From Domibacillus antri (GTDB lineage Bacteria > Bacillota > Bacilli > Bacillales > Domibacillaceae), in contig NZ_MSDU01000031.1 in assembly GCF_001936625.1 (NCBI RefSeq), forward strand, positions 1 through 57,747: 57,747 nt of DNA, in the 5' to 3' direction. A program made the translations under genes and the position numbers. This document shows, one piece after another, positions 8,778-16,222 of this stretch. The notes beneath the pieces were generated by a model. The model made no database searches, was not told where the DNA came from, and saw nothing but the letters and a program-made list of their open reading frames with translations. Within the stretch, counting starts at the first letter, position 1. Each line of letters starts with the position of its first letter.

Positions 8778-8899
8778 AAGGAGAAATACAAGGTACCTCA
8801 CATCGGGGAAATGTGGCGGTTATGCTGCGGGAAGCCGGTTTAAAAAGCTGTCCGACAGATTTTATTTATTTTTTACGGAAATAAATAATACGCTCCAAA

Positions 8900-8941
8900 T
8901 AAAAAAGCACAGCCGCCATATGGGCAGCCGTGCTTTTTATT
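8900..8941. terminator. bidirectional terminator
   Basis: AAAAAGCAC-GC hairpin pairing with GC-GTGCTTTTT, with A/T tracts on both sides. It ends the small minus-strand gene and any plus-strand transcript from the 8747 promoter. Confidence 0.85.
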
Positions 8942-9023
8942 TGCGGTGCTTCAGGTTTTTAAGCACCGTATAAGCGAATAGTACGATAACGATTCCGACA
9001 ATGATAAGCAGTAGACCTCTCAT
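8937..9023 (-). CDS. 28-residue single-span membrane peptide
   Basis: Small gene with ATG at 9023 and AAAGGATG ribosome site 9 bases upstream. Product begins MRGLLLIIVGIVIVLFAY and ends LKNLKHRK: a 16-18 residue transmembrane helix followed by a basic tail, hence N-out/C-in. It lies just downstream of hxlB and is followed at once by a strong terminator. I do not recognise the family. Good ribosome site and terminator support a real gene. Confidence 0.6.
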   Translation of the reverse strand: MRGLLLIIVGIVIVLFAYTVLKNLKHRK

Positions 9024-9092
9024 CTGTACACATCCTTTCAAACATACAAGTACAGATTATATAGCCGTTCGGATGTCGTTTGAAACGTGGTC

Positions 9093-9650
9093 CTATTCTA
9101 AATTCGCATGCCGTCCGTACATTTTGTTAGAGTCCATGCCTTTTTTCTCCATGAACCGCAAAATAACGGAATCGTAAATCAGCAAAAGGCTTTGTTCAAA
9201 TAGGGAGCCCATTGGCTGAATTGTTTTGTTGCCTGTATCTTCACCGGATTTTGTTTGGGCCGGAATTTCGACAACAATATCAGCGAGCCTTCCAATAGAG
9301 GAGTCGGGAACTATCGTTACAGCTGCAACAGTTGCGCCGATTGCTTTCGCTTTTTCCGCCATCGCAACTAAGCTTTTCGTTTCACCGGAACCGGAGCCGA
9401 CGATAAAAATATCGCCTTCCTCCAGGTTAGGTGTGACGGTTTCGCCGACGACGTATGGATCAAGTCCGACATGCATCATGCGCATCGCGAATGATTTCGC
9501 CATGAACCCCGATCGGCCTGCTCCCGCCACGAATACTTTTTTTGCTTCCAAAATACCGTTGACAAGCTGCTCTGCCTGCTCATCACTGATTAAATCAGCT
9601 GTACGCTGGAGCTCTTTTAAAATCTCCGCCGTGTATTGAGTCGTTTGCAT
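9093..9650 (-). CDS. hxlB: 6-phospho-3-hexuloisomerase
   Basis: 185 residues, the usual length. It converts D-arabino-3-hexulose 6-phosphate to fructose 6-phosphate, the second fixing step of the ribulose monophosphate (RuMP) pathway. SIS-domain motifs are visible: GAGRSGFMAKSFAMRMMHVG near residue 43 and VGSGSGETKS near residue 85, with the conserved C-terminal region (NKMYGRHANLE). It starts 2 bases after hxlA stops, so the two are co-translated. Part of the formaldehyde-induced hxlAB operon. Confidence 0.96.
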   Translation of the reverse strand: MQTTQYTAEILKELQRTADLISDEQAEQLVNGILEAKKVFVAGAGRSGFMAKSFAMRMMHVGLDPYVVGETVTPNLEEGDIFIVGSGSGETKSLVAMAEKAKAIGATVAAVTIVPDSSIGRLADIVVEIPAQTKSGEDTGNKTIQPMGSLFEQSLLLIYDSVILRFMEKKGMDSNKMYGRHANLE

Positions 9651-9652
9651 TG

Positions 9653-10294
9653 TTACTTAGCAACGGCTTCTTTGATTAATTTTTGCATTTCAGCAGCTGC
9701 CGCTTTTTTGTCGTCCTTGCTTGTGATACCGCCGCCAACGATGACAAGGTCCGGCTGTTCTTTAATGACTTCAGGAAGTGTTTCAAGCTTAATGCCGCCA
9801 GCGATAGCTGTTTTTGCGTTTTTCACGACGCTTTTAATTGTGTGCAAGTCCTCGAATGAGTTTTTACCGACTGCCTGCAAATCATAGCCAGTATGAACAC
9901 AAATGTAGTCAACGCCAAGTGCATCCAGTTCTTGCGCACGTGTTTTAATGTCTTTTACCGCAATCATATCGACAAGGATTTGCTTCCCTTGTTTTTTCGC
10001 TTCTTCTACAGCGCCTTTGATGGATGCATCTTCAGCTGCGCCAAGGATTGTCACGATGTCAGCTCCTGCTTCAGCCGCTTTCATGACTTCGTAGCCAGCT
10101 GCGTCCATAATTTTAAGATCCGCAAGAACCTCCAAGTTCGGAAATGCTTCTTTCATTGCTTTTACAGCGTGAAGGCCTTCGTTAATGACAACCGGTGTGC
10201 CGATTTCAACAACATCAATGTGTTCCTGTACTTCTTTTACAAGCTCAATGCCTTCTGGAATGTTAACTAAGTCAAGTGCTAATTGTAATTTCAT
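9653..10294 (-). CDS. hxlA: 3-hexulose-6-phosphate synthase
   Basis: 213 residues, OMP-decarboxylase superfamily barrel. It condenses formaldehyde with ribulose 5-phosphate. Visible catalytic/metal region: LALDL (D8), E33 in VVEIGTP, DLKIMDAAGYE (D60, K62, D65), VDMIAVKD and the phosphate-binding IVGGGI near the C-terminus. First gene of the operon, with a strong GGGAGAG ribosome site. Its promoter carries the 40-bp HxlR-type operator at 10356-10395. Confidence 0.97.
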   Translation of the reverse strand: MKLQLALDLVNIPEGIELVKEVQEHIDVVEIGTPVVINEGLHAVKAMKEAFPNLEVLADLKIMDAAGYEVMKAAEAGADIVTILGAAEDASIKGAVEEAKKQGKQILVDMIAVKDIKTRAQELDALGVDYICVHTGYDLQAVGKNSFEDLHTIKSVVKNAKTAIAGGIKLETLPEVIKEQPDLVIVGGGITSKDDKKAAAAEMQKLIKEAVAK

Positions 10295-10326
10295 TTTTTT
10301 CTCTCCCTTTTCTTTTTAGTATTTTC

Positions 10327-10355
10327 AGTCTAACTGCTCGTTCGCAAAAAAAGAA
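10327..10355 (-). promoter_or_regulatory. hxlAB promoter
   Basis: On the minus strand, TTCTTT (-35, 10350-10355), 17-base spacer, TAGACT (-10, 10327-10332). The poor -35 directly abuts the operator at 10356, a layout expected for an activator-dependent promoter. The same geometry is present before zwf. Confidence 0.6.
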
Positions 10356-10395
10356 GTACGCACTTTAAAATCATATAGTGCTAAAAAGTATACTG
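10356..10395 (-). promoter_or_regulatory. HxlR operator upstream of hxlAB
   Basis: 40-bp block that is 34/40 identical, in inverted orientation, to 10859-10898 upstream of zwf. Shared parts are CAGTATACTTTT, CACTATATGA and AAGTGCGTAC. In Bacillus subtilis, HxlR activates hxlAB from sites just upstream of the -35, so this is the expected binding site. Confidence 0.75.
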
Positions 10396-10415
10396 TGATT
10401 TGCGGAGAAGTGAAT

Positions 10416-10447
10416 AAAAAACCCGCAGAATGTATTCTGCGGGTTTG
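10416..10447 (-). terminator. terminator of hxlR
   Basis: ACCCGCAGAA hairpin with TTCTGCGGGT and a T-run (minus strand) just after the hxlR stop. Confidence 0.85.
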
Positions 10448-10456
10448 ACAAGAAAC

Positions 10457-10831
10457 TTATTCATCCGAACCGGTTTTTGCATCACAGTCGTCCCAGTTCT
10501 CTTCGATAAACACTTTGTAATTTTTTCCCCAATCGTACATGGATTCAAGAATCGGCATTAATGTTTTCCCTTGTTCCGTTAGTGAATATTCCACTTTTGG
10601 CGGAACAACCGGATAGACCTCGCGGTGAACGATAAAATCTGATTCAAGTTCACGCAGCTGGTTCACAAGCATCCGCTGTGTAATGCCTGGCATCAGCGAT
10701 TTTAATTCATTAAATCGCTTCGTTCCTTCCTTTCCTAAGTGCCATAAAATCAGCATTTTCCATTTACCGCCGATAACGGCCAGTGTCAGTTCTTTTTCAC
10801 AATTAAAATCTTTTGCACAAACGTGGCCCAT
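10457..10831 (-). CDS. hxlR: HxlR-family formaldehyde-responsive regulator
   Basis: 124-residue winged-helix regulator. The core motifs are [24 protein letters not shown] (recognition helix) and the wing [16 protein letters not shown]. The N-terminus carries Cys11 and Lys13 (NCEKEL), the pair reported in B. subtilis HxlR to be cross-linked by formaldehyde, so the sensing chemistry is probably kept. It lies upstream of hxlAB in the same orientation but with its own terminator. An operator copy lies between it and zwf and overlaps its likely promoter, which suggests autoregulation. Ribosome site TTGGAGGC. Confidence 0.93.
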   Translation of the reverse strand: MGHVCAKDFNCEKELTLAVIGGKWKMLILWHLGKEGTKRFNELKSLMPGITQRMLVNQLRELESDFIVHREVYPVVPPKVEYSLTEQGKTLMPILESMYDWGKNYKVFIEENWDDCDAKTGSDE

Positions 10832-10858
10832 ACTTTTGCCTCCAATTTATGGTTTATA

Positions 10859-10898
10859 CAGTATACTTTTAGGCACTATATGAAATATAAGTGCGTAC
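10859..10898 (+). promoter_or_regulatory. HxlR operator upstream of zwf (between hxlR and zwf)
   Basis: Second copy of the 40-bp block at 10356-10395, 34/40 identical, with perfect ends CAGTATACTT and AAGTGCGTAC. It ends one base before the -35 of the zwf promoter and covers the region upstream of hxlR. Confidence 0.75.
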
Positions 10899-10927
10899 TT
10901 ACTTTTAAACATTATACAAAATATAAT
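10899..10927 (+). promoter_or_regulatory. zwf-gnd promoter
   Basis: TTACTT (10899-10904), 17-base spacer, perfect TATAAT (10922-10927). The weak -35 abuts the operator, as in hxlAB. Confidence 0.65.
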
Positions 10928-11002
10928 CATGAATGTACAGACGGTGACCAATACTATAGGTATTCCAATTTATATAACTGATAAAAGGAAGAGGAGGACG
11001 AA

Positions 11003-12520
11003 ATGAATAAAGTAATGATTCCGCACGATCATAATGAAGTTGAACAGAGTGCAGGTTTGTTTGATACGGTGAAGGTAAGTCCGATGACGTTTGTTTTATT
11101 CGGTGCGACCGGGGATTTGGCGAAAAGAAAAATTTTCCCTGCTTTATACAATCTGTTTATGGATGGAAAAATGCCCGATTCGTTTTCCATTGTTGGGGTG
11201 GGGAGAAGAGAATGGTCTGATCAGACATTTCAGTCCCATGTTGAAGAATCCGTTCATACCTTTTCCAGACGTATCATCAATGATGCGTCAAACATGAAAA
11301 CATTTCTTCAAGCGTTTCGCTACAGTCCGCTTGATGTAACGAAAAGCGACGAGTATCAATCACTTCTTGAAACGGTTCAACAGCAGGAAAAGAATTTAAG
11401 TATTCCGGAAAACCGTCTGTTTTATTTGTCGGTGTCTCCTGAATTTGTTGATGCCATTACGTCCAACATTAAGCAAAGTGGATTGGGAACGGTGAAAGGA
11501 TGGAAGCGGCTGATCGTTGAAAAACCGTTTGGACATGATTTGACGTCAGCCCGTGAGTTAAATGAAAAATTGAGCAGAACATTTGAAGAAGAAGAAATGT
11601 ATCGCATTGATCATTATCTTGGAAAACCGATGGTACAGAATTTAGAGTCACTCGTTTATACGAATCCGCTTCTCCGGGCTATATGGAACAAGGACCATAT
11701 TGTCAATGTGCAAATTACGGCCAGTGAGGTTGTTGGGGTGGAAGAAAGAGCCGGTTATTATGACCGGGCCGGAGCCATCCGGGATATGGTGCAAAATCAT
11801 ATGCTGCAAATGGTGATGATGACAGCTATGCAGATCAGCAAAAAAGGCGCAGAAGAAGTGAACGATGAGAAGCGGAAAGTGATGGAGTCTCTCCGGCCGC
11901 TGCAAAAAGAAGATGTAGCAGCGAACGTGATTCGCGGCCAGTACGGTCCCGGGGAAATTAAAGGTGAGCCGGTTACTGCCTATGAAAATGAACCAGGCGT
12001 GAGTCCGTCTTCCAAAAACGACACATTTATTGCGGCCCGTTTGTGGATTGATAATGACTTCTGGGCGGGAGTTCCGTTTTATATTCGGACAGGAAAAAGA
12101 ATGCAGGAGAAATCGACACGTATTGTTGTGGAGTTCAAAAACCCATTAAGCGCAGAAACAGCACCAAATCGTTTAACAATTGACATTAGTCCAAGCGAAG
12201 GGGTTTCTCTGCAATTGAATATGAAGAATCCTTTAAATAATCAAATCGAGCCGGTTTCGATCGATTTTTCAGCAAATGCAAAAGATGTGCCGGAAGCGTA
12301 TGAATTGCTGCTGTTTGGTGCTTTACGGGGAGATCCGACATTCTTTGCGCACTGGAAGGAAGTTGAATTGTCCTGGGAATGGGTGCAGCCTATTTTAGAC
12401 GCGTTTGAAGAGGATCTTGTTCCACTTCATCTTTACCGCTCAGGATCGATGGGACCGGAAGCTTCTTATCAATTATTGCAGGAAGATGGGTTTAAGTGGC
12501 TGGATCACGAACAAAAATAA
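11003..12520 (+). CDS. zwf: glucose-6-phosphate dehydrogenase
   Basis: 505 residues, full length. It oxidises glucose 6-phosphate to 6-phosphogluconolactone. The N-terminal coenzyme motif is GATGDLAKRK (residues 34-43, R/K favouring NADP+), and the substrate/catalytic motif RIDHYLGKPMVQN is near residue 200. GAGGAGGACG ribosome site. It is followed by gnd after 22 bases. Together with HxlA/HxlB and phosphoglucose isomerase the pair would form the dissimilatory RuMP cycle, oxidising formaldehyde to CO2. The operator upstream supports joint control with hxlAB. Confidence 0.97.
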   Translation: MNKVMIPHDHNEVEQSAGLFDTVKVSPMTFVLFGATGDLAKRKIFPALYNLFMDGKMPDSFSIVGVGRREWSDQTFQSHVEESVHTFSRRIINDASNMKTFLQAFRYSPLDVTKSDEYQSLLETVQQQEKNLSIPENRLFYLSVSPEFVDAITSNIKQSGLGTVKGWKRLIVEKPFGHDLTSARELNEKLSRTFEEEEMYRIDHYLGKPMVQNLESLVYTNPLLRAIWNKDHIVNVQITASEVVGVEERAGYYDRAGAIRDMVQNHMLQMVMMTAMQISKKGAEEVNDEKRKVMESLRPLQKEDVAANVIRGQYGPGEIKGEPVTAYENEPGVSPSSKNDTFIAARLWIDNDFWAGVPFYIRTGKRMQEKSTRIVVEFKNPLSAETAPNRLTIDISPSEGVSLQLNMKNPLNNQIEPVSIDFSANAKDVPEAYELLLFGALRGDPTFFAHWKEVELSWEWVQPILDAFEEDLVPLHLYRSGSMGPEASYQLLQEDGFKWLDHEQK

Positions 12521-12542
12521 ACAGACAGGAGTATATAAAAAC

Positions 12543-13439
12543 ATGAAGATCGGTTTAATCGGTTTAGGAAAAATGGGATTGAATCTTGGTCAAAATCTCA
12601 TTGACCAAAAGTATGAAGTAGCCGCATTCGATTTAAATGCACAAGCCGTTGAGGAAATGAGAAAATACGGGGCGGAAGGTGTATCCAGTTTATCAGAACT
12701 CGTACAGTCATTGCCGAAGCCGAGAATTCTCTGGATCATGGTGCCGCATTCGGTTGTTGACTCTGTTCTCAGCGAAATCACACCGTTGTTAAGTAGTGGA
12801 GATATTGTCATTGAAGCCGGAAATTCTCATTATAAAGAATCGATTCGCCGTTATGATCAATTAAAAGAGGCCGGCATACATTTTATGGATGTCGGAACGT
12901 CAGGCGGTATGGAGGGAGCTCGCCATGGCGCTTGTTATATGGTAGGCGGAGATGCGGAAGCCTGGAACACGGTGGAGCCCATTTTCCGGGATACAGCGGT
13001 GGAAAAAGGCTATTTGTACGCAGGCAAAGCAGGAAGCGGCCACTTTTTAAAAATGGTCCATAACGGCATCGAGTATGGGATGATGGCGGCCATTGGTGAA
13101 GGCTTTGAAGTGCTGGAGAAAAGTGAGTTCGACTTCGATTATGAAAAAGTGGCCGGAGTTTGGAATAACGGCTCCGTTATTCGTTCCTGGCTGATGGAAC
13201 TAACAGAAAATGCCTTCTCCAAAGATGAAAAGCTGGAGGGAATTAAAGGCGTTATGCATTCTTCCGGAGAAGGAAAATGGACGGTTGAAACAGCCCTTGA
13301 TTTACAGGCTGCTGTGCCTGTTATTGCGATGTCTTTATTAATGCGGTACCGTTCGATGGAAACGGACACGTTTACTGGAAAAGTGGTGGCCGCTCTTCGA
13401 AATGAGTTTGGCGGACACAGTGTAGAAAAAGCGGAATAA
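12543..13439 (+). CDS. gnd: 6-phosphogluconate dehydrogenase (decarboxylating), short type
   Basis: 298 residues from the ATG at 12543 (AGGAG upstream). The much longer upstream frame overlaps zwf and has no support. This is the short class (about 300 residues, YqeC-like) rather than the 470-residue GntZ class. Motifs: GLGKMG, GTSGGMEGA substrate loop, and K/HNGIEYG catalytic region. The residue ending beta-strand 2 is Asp (AAFDLNA), not the NRT seen in NADP+ enzymes, so NAD+ is the likely cofactor (inference). Co-transcribed with zwf. Confidence 0.93.
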   Translation: MKIGLIGLGKMGLNLGQNLIDQKYEVAAFDLNAQAVEEMRKYGAEGVSSLSELVQSLPKPRILWIMVPHSVVDSVLSEITPLLSSGDIVIEAGNSHYKESIRRYDQLKEAGIHFMDVGTSGGMEGARHGACYMVGGDAEAWNTVEPIFRDTAVEKGYLYAGKAGSGHFLKMVHNGIEYGMMAAIGEGFEVLEKSEFDFDYEKVAGVWNNGSVIRSWLMELTENAFSKDEKLEGIKGVMHSSGEGKWTVETALDLQAAVPVIAMSLLMRYRSMETDTFTGKVVAALRNEFGGHSVEKAE

Positions 13440-13450
13440 TAAAGATGGAT

Positions 13451-13616
13451 GGAGCTGTCCCATAAGTGCGGATGGAAGGCCGGATTTTGTACTATTTAGG
13501 CCGATTTGTTGATATTACAGGCGGATCCTGCTTCATGAAGGCCGAATTTATGGGAAATCCGGTAATAGAAATGAGGAAGGGGTTGTCTCAATAAACGTTT
13601 GAGACACCCCTTTTTG
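13451..13616 (+). repeat. dispersed element, copy C (about 166 bp, MITE-like), ending in the gnd terminator
   Basis: Begins GGAGCTGTCCCATAAG and ends in a hairpin (AAGG-G-TGTCTCA pairing with TGAGACA-C-CCTT, 13577-13616) followed by T5. The two ends are imperfect inverted repeats (G-TGTC-CA). Block order CTGTCC-ATAA, GGCCG, AATCCGG, GAAAT-AG, AAGG..TGTCTC is shared with copy B. There is no coding capacity. It serves as terminator for zwf-gnd. Confidence 0.5.
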
Positions 13617-13777
13617 TCATTATGATCCACTTCTGCGAAACGGTTTAAACACCACACTGATAATGGTAAAATAGGAACGGGCTGCACAGACCAGCCGATT
13701 GTATACTTCAATCGACATGGTAAATCCTTTATGAGGGAGCATTCACTCAACTTTTGCATAAAGAGAGGACTAGTCAC

Positions 13778-14749
13778 ATGAATATAGCAACCATTGGAAC
13801 GAGTACAATTACGGTACGCTTTGTGGAGGCCGTACGAAAAAGCGGGAAACTGACACTTGCCGGCGCGTATTCCCGCTCAGCCGAAAAAGCAAATAAGCTC
13901 GGAGCGCCGCGTGTGTTTACCGATTTGGAAGAATTGGCGGGAAGCAAAGAAATCGATGTTGTCTACATTGCGTCACCAAACTCGCTGCATTTTGAGCAGG
14001 CGCTCCTTTTAATGAAAAAGAAGAAGCACATTATTTGCGAAAAGCCAATGTTTTCGACGGCAAAAGAGCTTGAGGAAGCCTTTAAAACAGCGGATGAAAA
14101 TGGCGTCTTTTTGTTCGAAGCCTTCCGCAATCTGTATACGCTAAACCATGATCGTTTAAAAGAAGCGGTTGAAAAAGTCGGTACCGTCCGCCATTCCTTT
14201 TTGCAGTACATGAAATATTCATCGCGTTACGACAATGTGCTCGCCGGCGAAGAACCGAATATCTTCTCCCCGAAATTTTCAGGCGGTGCACTTGTCGATC
14301 TGGGTGTTTATCCGATCAGCCTGGCTGTGTCGTTGTTTGGAAAACCGAAAAATGTATCCTGTCATGTAACGATGCTGCCGACGGGCGTCGACGGCAGCGG
14401 TTCTGTCATCCTCGATTACGGAACGCATACGTGTACAGCGATGTTTTCAAAAATAACGGATTCCTATTTGCCCGGTGAAATTAGCGGGGAAGACGGCACA
14501 ATCGTGATCGATCATGTTGCGCCCATTTCGACTATCGAATTTACAAACCGCCGTACAGGCGATCAGGAACAATTGGCTGTGCAGGAAGAAGAAAACGATA
14601 TGATATACGAAGCAGAGGCCATGGCCGCGATCATTGAATCAAATGATCAGGAGAAATATGCTCATTTCCGCAGCGTAAGCGAGATTGTCATTCACATTAC
14701 GGAAGAAGCGCGCAGACAGGCCGGCATTGTATTTGAGGTAGAGAAGTAA
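13778..14749 (+). CDS. Gfo/Idh/MocA family oxidoreductase (YulF-like)
   Basis: 323 residues from the ATG at 13778 (AGAGAGGAC upstream). N-terminal Rossmann fold (MNIATIGTSTI), conserved EKP motif (IICEKPMFS, residues 88-91) and C-terminal substrate domain (GGALVDLGVYPISLA). NAD(P)-dependent sugar or polyol dehydrogenase family; resembles B. subtilis YulF. Substrate unknown. Single gene followed by a bidirectional terminator. Confidence 0.85.
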   Translation: MNIATIGTSTITVRFVEAVRKSGKLTLAGAYSRSAEKANKLGAPRVFTDLEELAGSKEIDVVYIASPNSLHFEQALLLMKKKKHIICEKPMFSTAKELEEAFKTADENGVFLFEAFRNLYTLNHDRLKEAVEKVGTVRHSFLQYMKYSSRYDNVLAGEEPNIFSPKFSGGALVDLGVYPISLAVSLFGKPKNVSCHVTMLPTGVDGSGSVILDYGTHTCTAMFSKITDSYLPGEISGEDGTIVIDHVAPISTIEFTNRRTGDQEQLAVQEEENDMIYEAEAMAAIIESNDQEKYAHFRSVSEIVIHITEEARRQAGIVFEVEK

Positions 14750-14752
14750 AAA

Positions 14753-14799
14753 CAGGTGTTTATTTGACCTTTTGCAGAGGCCAGATAAACACCTTTTTA
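14753..14799. terminator. bidirectional terminator
   Basis: AGGTGTTTAT hairpin with ATAAACACCTTTTT between convergent genes; the left arm overlaps the stop of the YqjF-like gene. Confidence 0.85.
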
Positions 14800-15524
14800 T
14801 TTCCTGAAAAATGAAGAACGGGTTTTGTTTTAAAGTAATAACGCGGCAAAAAAGAAGCCATTGTATGATGGTGCAGCGATGCCTTTGCTTCGGTGATTCT
14901 CCAGCGGTCATGATGAATGTCGCCTCGAAAGAGAACATTGTCTTTTGTCGTCCATAAGCAGTAGCGCTCCAGCAGCCAGTATTCAAGGCTTTCTTTCGCC
15001 GGCGAGTAGATGTTGGTTGACTGTTTATAACTTGCTTGAAAGGACTCGTTCGGCTTATCCTTCCGCCGGCTTGTGAAATGTACGACCGGCTCTGTGATCA
15101 CCATTTTCATATGAGCACGTCGATAAGGAAGCGAGGTTGCCATTTTTGCTCCCATGACAACCGGCCGTTTGTCCACATCCAGACTGAAAAAGTAAATGCC
15201 CGGAATGCCTTTATAGGTGACGTATGTGCGGACATTCAGTTCCAGATAAGAATGAAAGAATGGAAATTTTGGCAGGCCGTGAAGTCTTGTATTGTGCGCT
15301 TTAAATGAAATGACACCGATCCACGCTGTTCCGTCAAATGTGTCGATTTCAAGCTGTTCGGGGAGATAGGCTTTTAAAAAAATGTCGGAAACCGGCCAAT
15401 GAGCAAAAAGCATATTATGCCATGTCTGCTGCATGAGCCACGGCGTGGAAGGCAATGGATAAGGGCGCTGTTCCACCTCCATAAAATCTGTACGCAAAGA
15501 TAACAGTCCTTTCAATTGGATCAT
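14760..15524 (-). CDS. YqjF-like DUF2071 protein
   Basis: 254 residues of the DUF2071 family (acetoacetate-decarboxylase-like fold, function unknown). Typical motifs: QTWHNMLFAHWPV near residue 33, and WIGVISFKAHNTRLHGLP followed by ELNVRTYV and GIYFFSLD. Start uncertain: the ATG at 15524 has only a weak ribosome site, and a TTG nine codons in follows AAAGGA better. Confidence 0.8.
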   Translation of the reverse strand: MIQLKGLLSLRTDFMEVEQRPYPLPSTPWLMQQTWHNMLFAHWPVSDIFLKAYLPEQLEIDTFDGTAWIGVISFKAHNTRLHGLPKFPFFHSYLELNVRTYVTYKGIPGIYFFSLDVDKRPVVMGAKMATSLPYRRAHMKMVITEPVVHFTSRRKDKPNESFQASYKQSTNIYSPAKESLEYWLLERYCLWTTKDNVLFRGDIHHDRWRITEAKASLHHHTMASFLPRYYFKTKPVLHFSGNKKVFIWPLQKVK

Positions 15525-15571
15525 GATTTCCCGGGGAATAATGGAACAAATAAATCAGGAAGCCAGCTTGA

Positions 15572-16024
15572 TTATATTCCGTTTTCTTTTCTTTTTGGCG
15601 TCTCTGCTTTTTCAAGAAAATCGGTTAGTTTAGCCGTTGTATCATCAATGAGGGACTTTATTTTTTCCCTATCCGGCTGTGCTTTTTTTGTTTCATTAAT
15701 AAGCGGATACAGGCTCTTTTCAATATTCTCATAATCATCTGGATACTGCTCTTCTATTTGGCTTTCAATGACGTCCCAATGTTCCTCAAGCTGCTTGCCG
15801 GTCGATTGTATCTTTTCGCCTTCATCCGGTGTTTCCGCATTTGCTTTCAATTCTTGTAACGTACCAAGCACATTGTCCAGCGCATTAGGCATGTCTCTCC
15901 ATTCTTCCTCTGTTGGATCGGTTTGATTGTCTCTCACCGGCTGCTCGCTTTCATCCACTCCGCATCCGGCTGCCATCAACACAGTCAGCGTCATCGCGGC
16001 TGTCATATAATAAAATTTTTTCAT
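15572..16024 (-). CDS. hypothetical lipoprotein
   Basis: 150 residues with a lipoprotein signal peptide: MKKFYY, hydrophobic core, lipobox LMAAGC (Cys21). The mature part is acidic and largely helical, with heptad-like stretches between residues 45 and 140, ending in a charged tail. AGGAGGAG ribosome site. Probably anchored on the outer face of the membrane. I do not recognise a defined family. Confidence 0.75.
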   Translation of the reverse strand: MKKFYYMTAAMTLTVLMAAGCGVDESEQPVRDNQTDPTEEEWRDMPNALDNVLGTLQELKANAETPDEGEKIQSTGKQLEEHWDVIESQIEEQYPDDYENIEKSLYPLINETKKAQPDREKIKSLIDDTTAKLTDFLEKAETPKRKENGI

Positions 16025-16150
16025 CGTATTCTCCTCCTAGGGTGTTCATCTACATTATTGACAAAATCCTTGTTTATAAACCTCTAAACTCAGTCTTCTG
16101 TTTTATTTTTCAGTCTGACGGGTAGAAAAAGCGAAAAGGAGATATTTACG

Positions 16151-16222
16151 ATGGCGTTGGATTATTCTTTCGATTTTGATCACATTGATTTCCGGAAAAA
16201 ACCTCAGAAAAAATACGGCTAA
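16151..16222 (+). CDS. 23-residue charged peptide gene
   Basis: Short frame preceded by AAAAGGAG 10 bases upstream of the ATG. The product starts MALDYSFDFDHIDFRKK and ends KKYG: alternating Asp/Phe and then a basic tail, no membrane segment. The stop overlaps the corA stop by 4 bases on the opposite strand. The strong ribosome site and biased composition support a real small protein; family not recognised. Confidence 0.5.
   Translation: MALDYSFDFDHIDFRKKPQKKYG

Noticed and set aside
8781-8880. Cobalamin-riboswitch-like GGGAAGCCGG in the 8.8-kb gap
   Set aside because: Only this short piece fits; the rest of the conserved cobalamin core (CCGCCACTG part) and a fitting downstream gene are absent.
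12405-12542. 46-codon N-terminal extension of gnd overlapping zwf
   Set aside because: It overlaps the zwf end in another frame; the family starts at the ATG at 12543, which has AGGAG.
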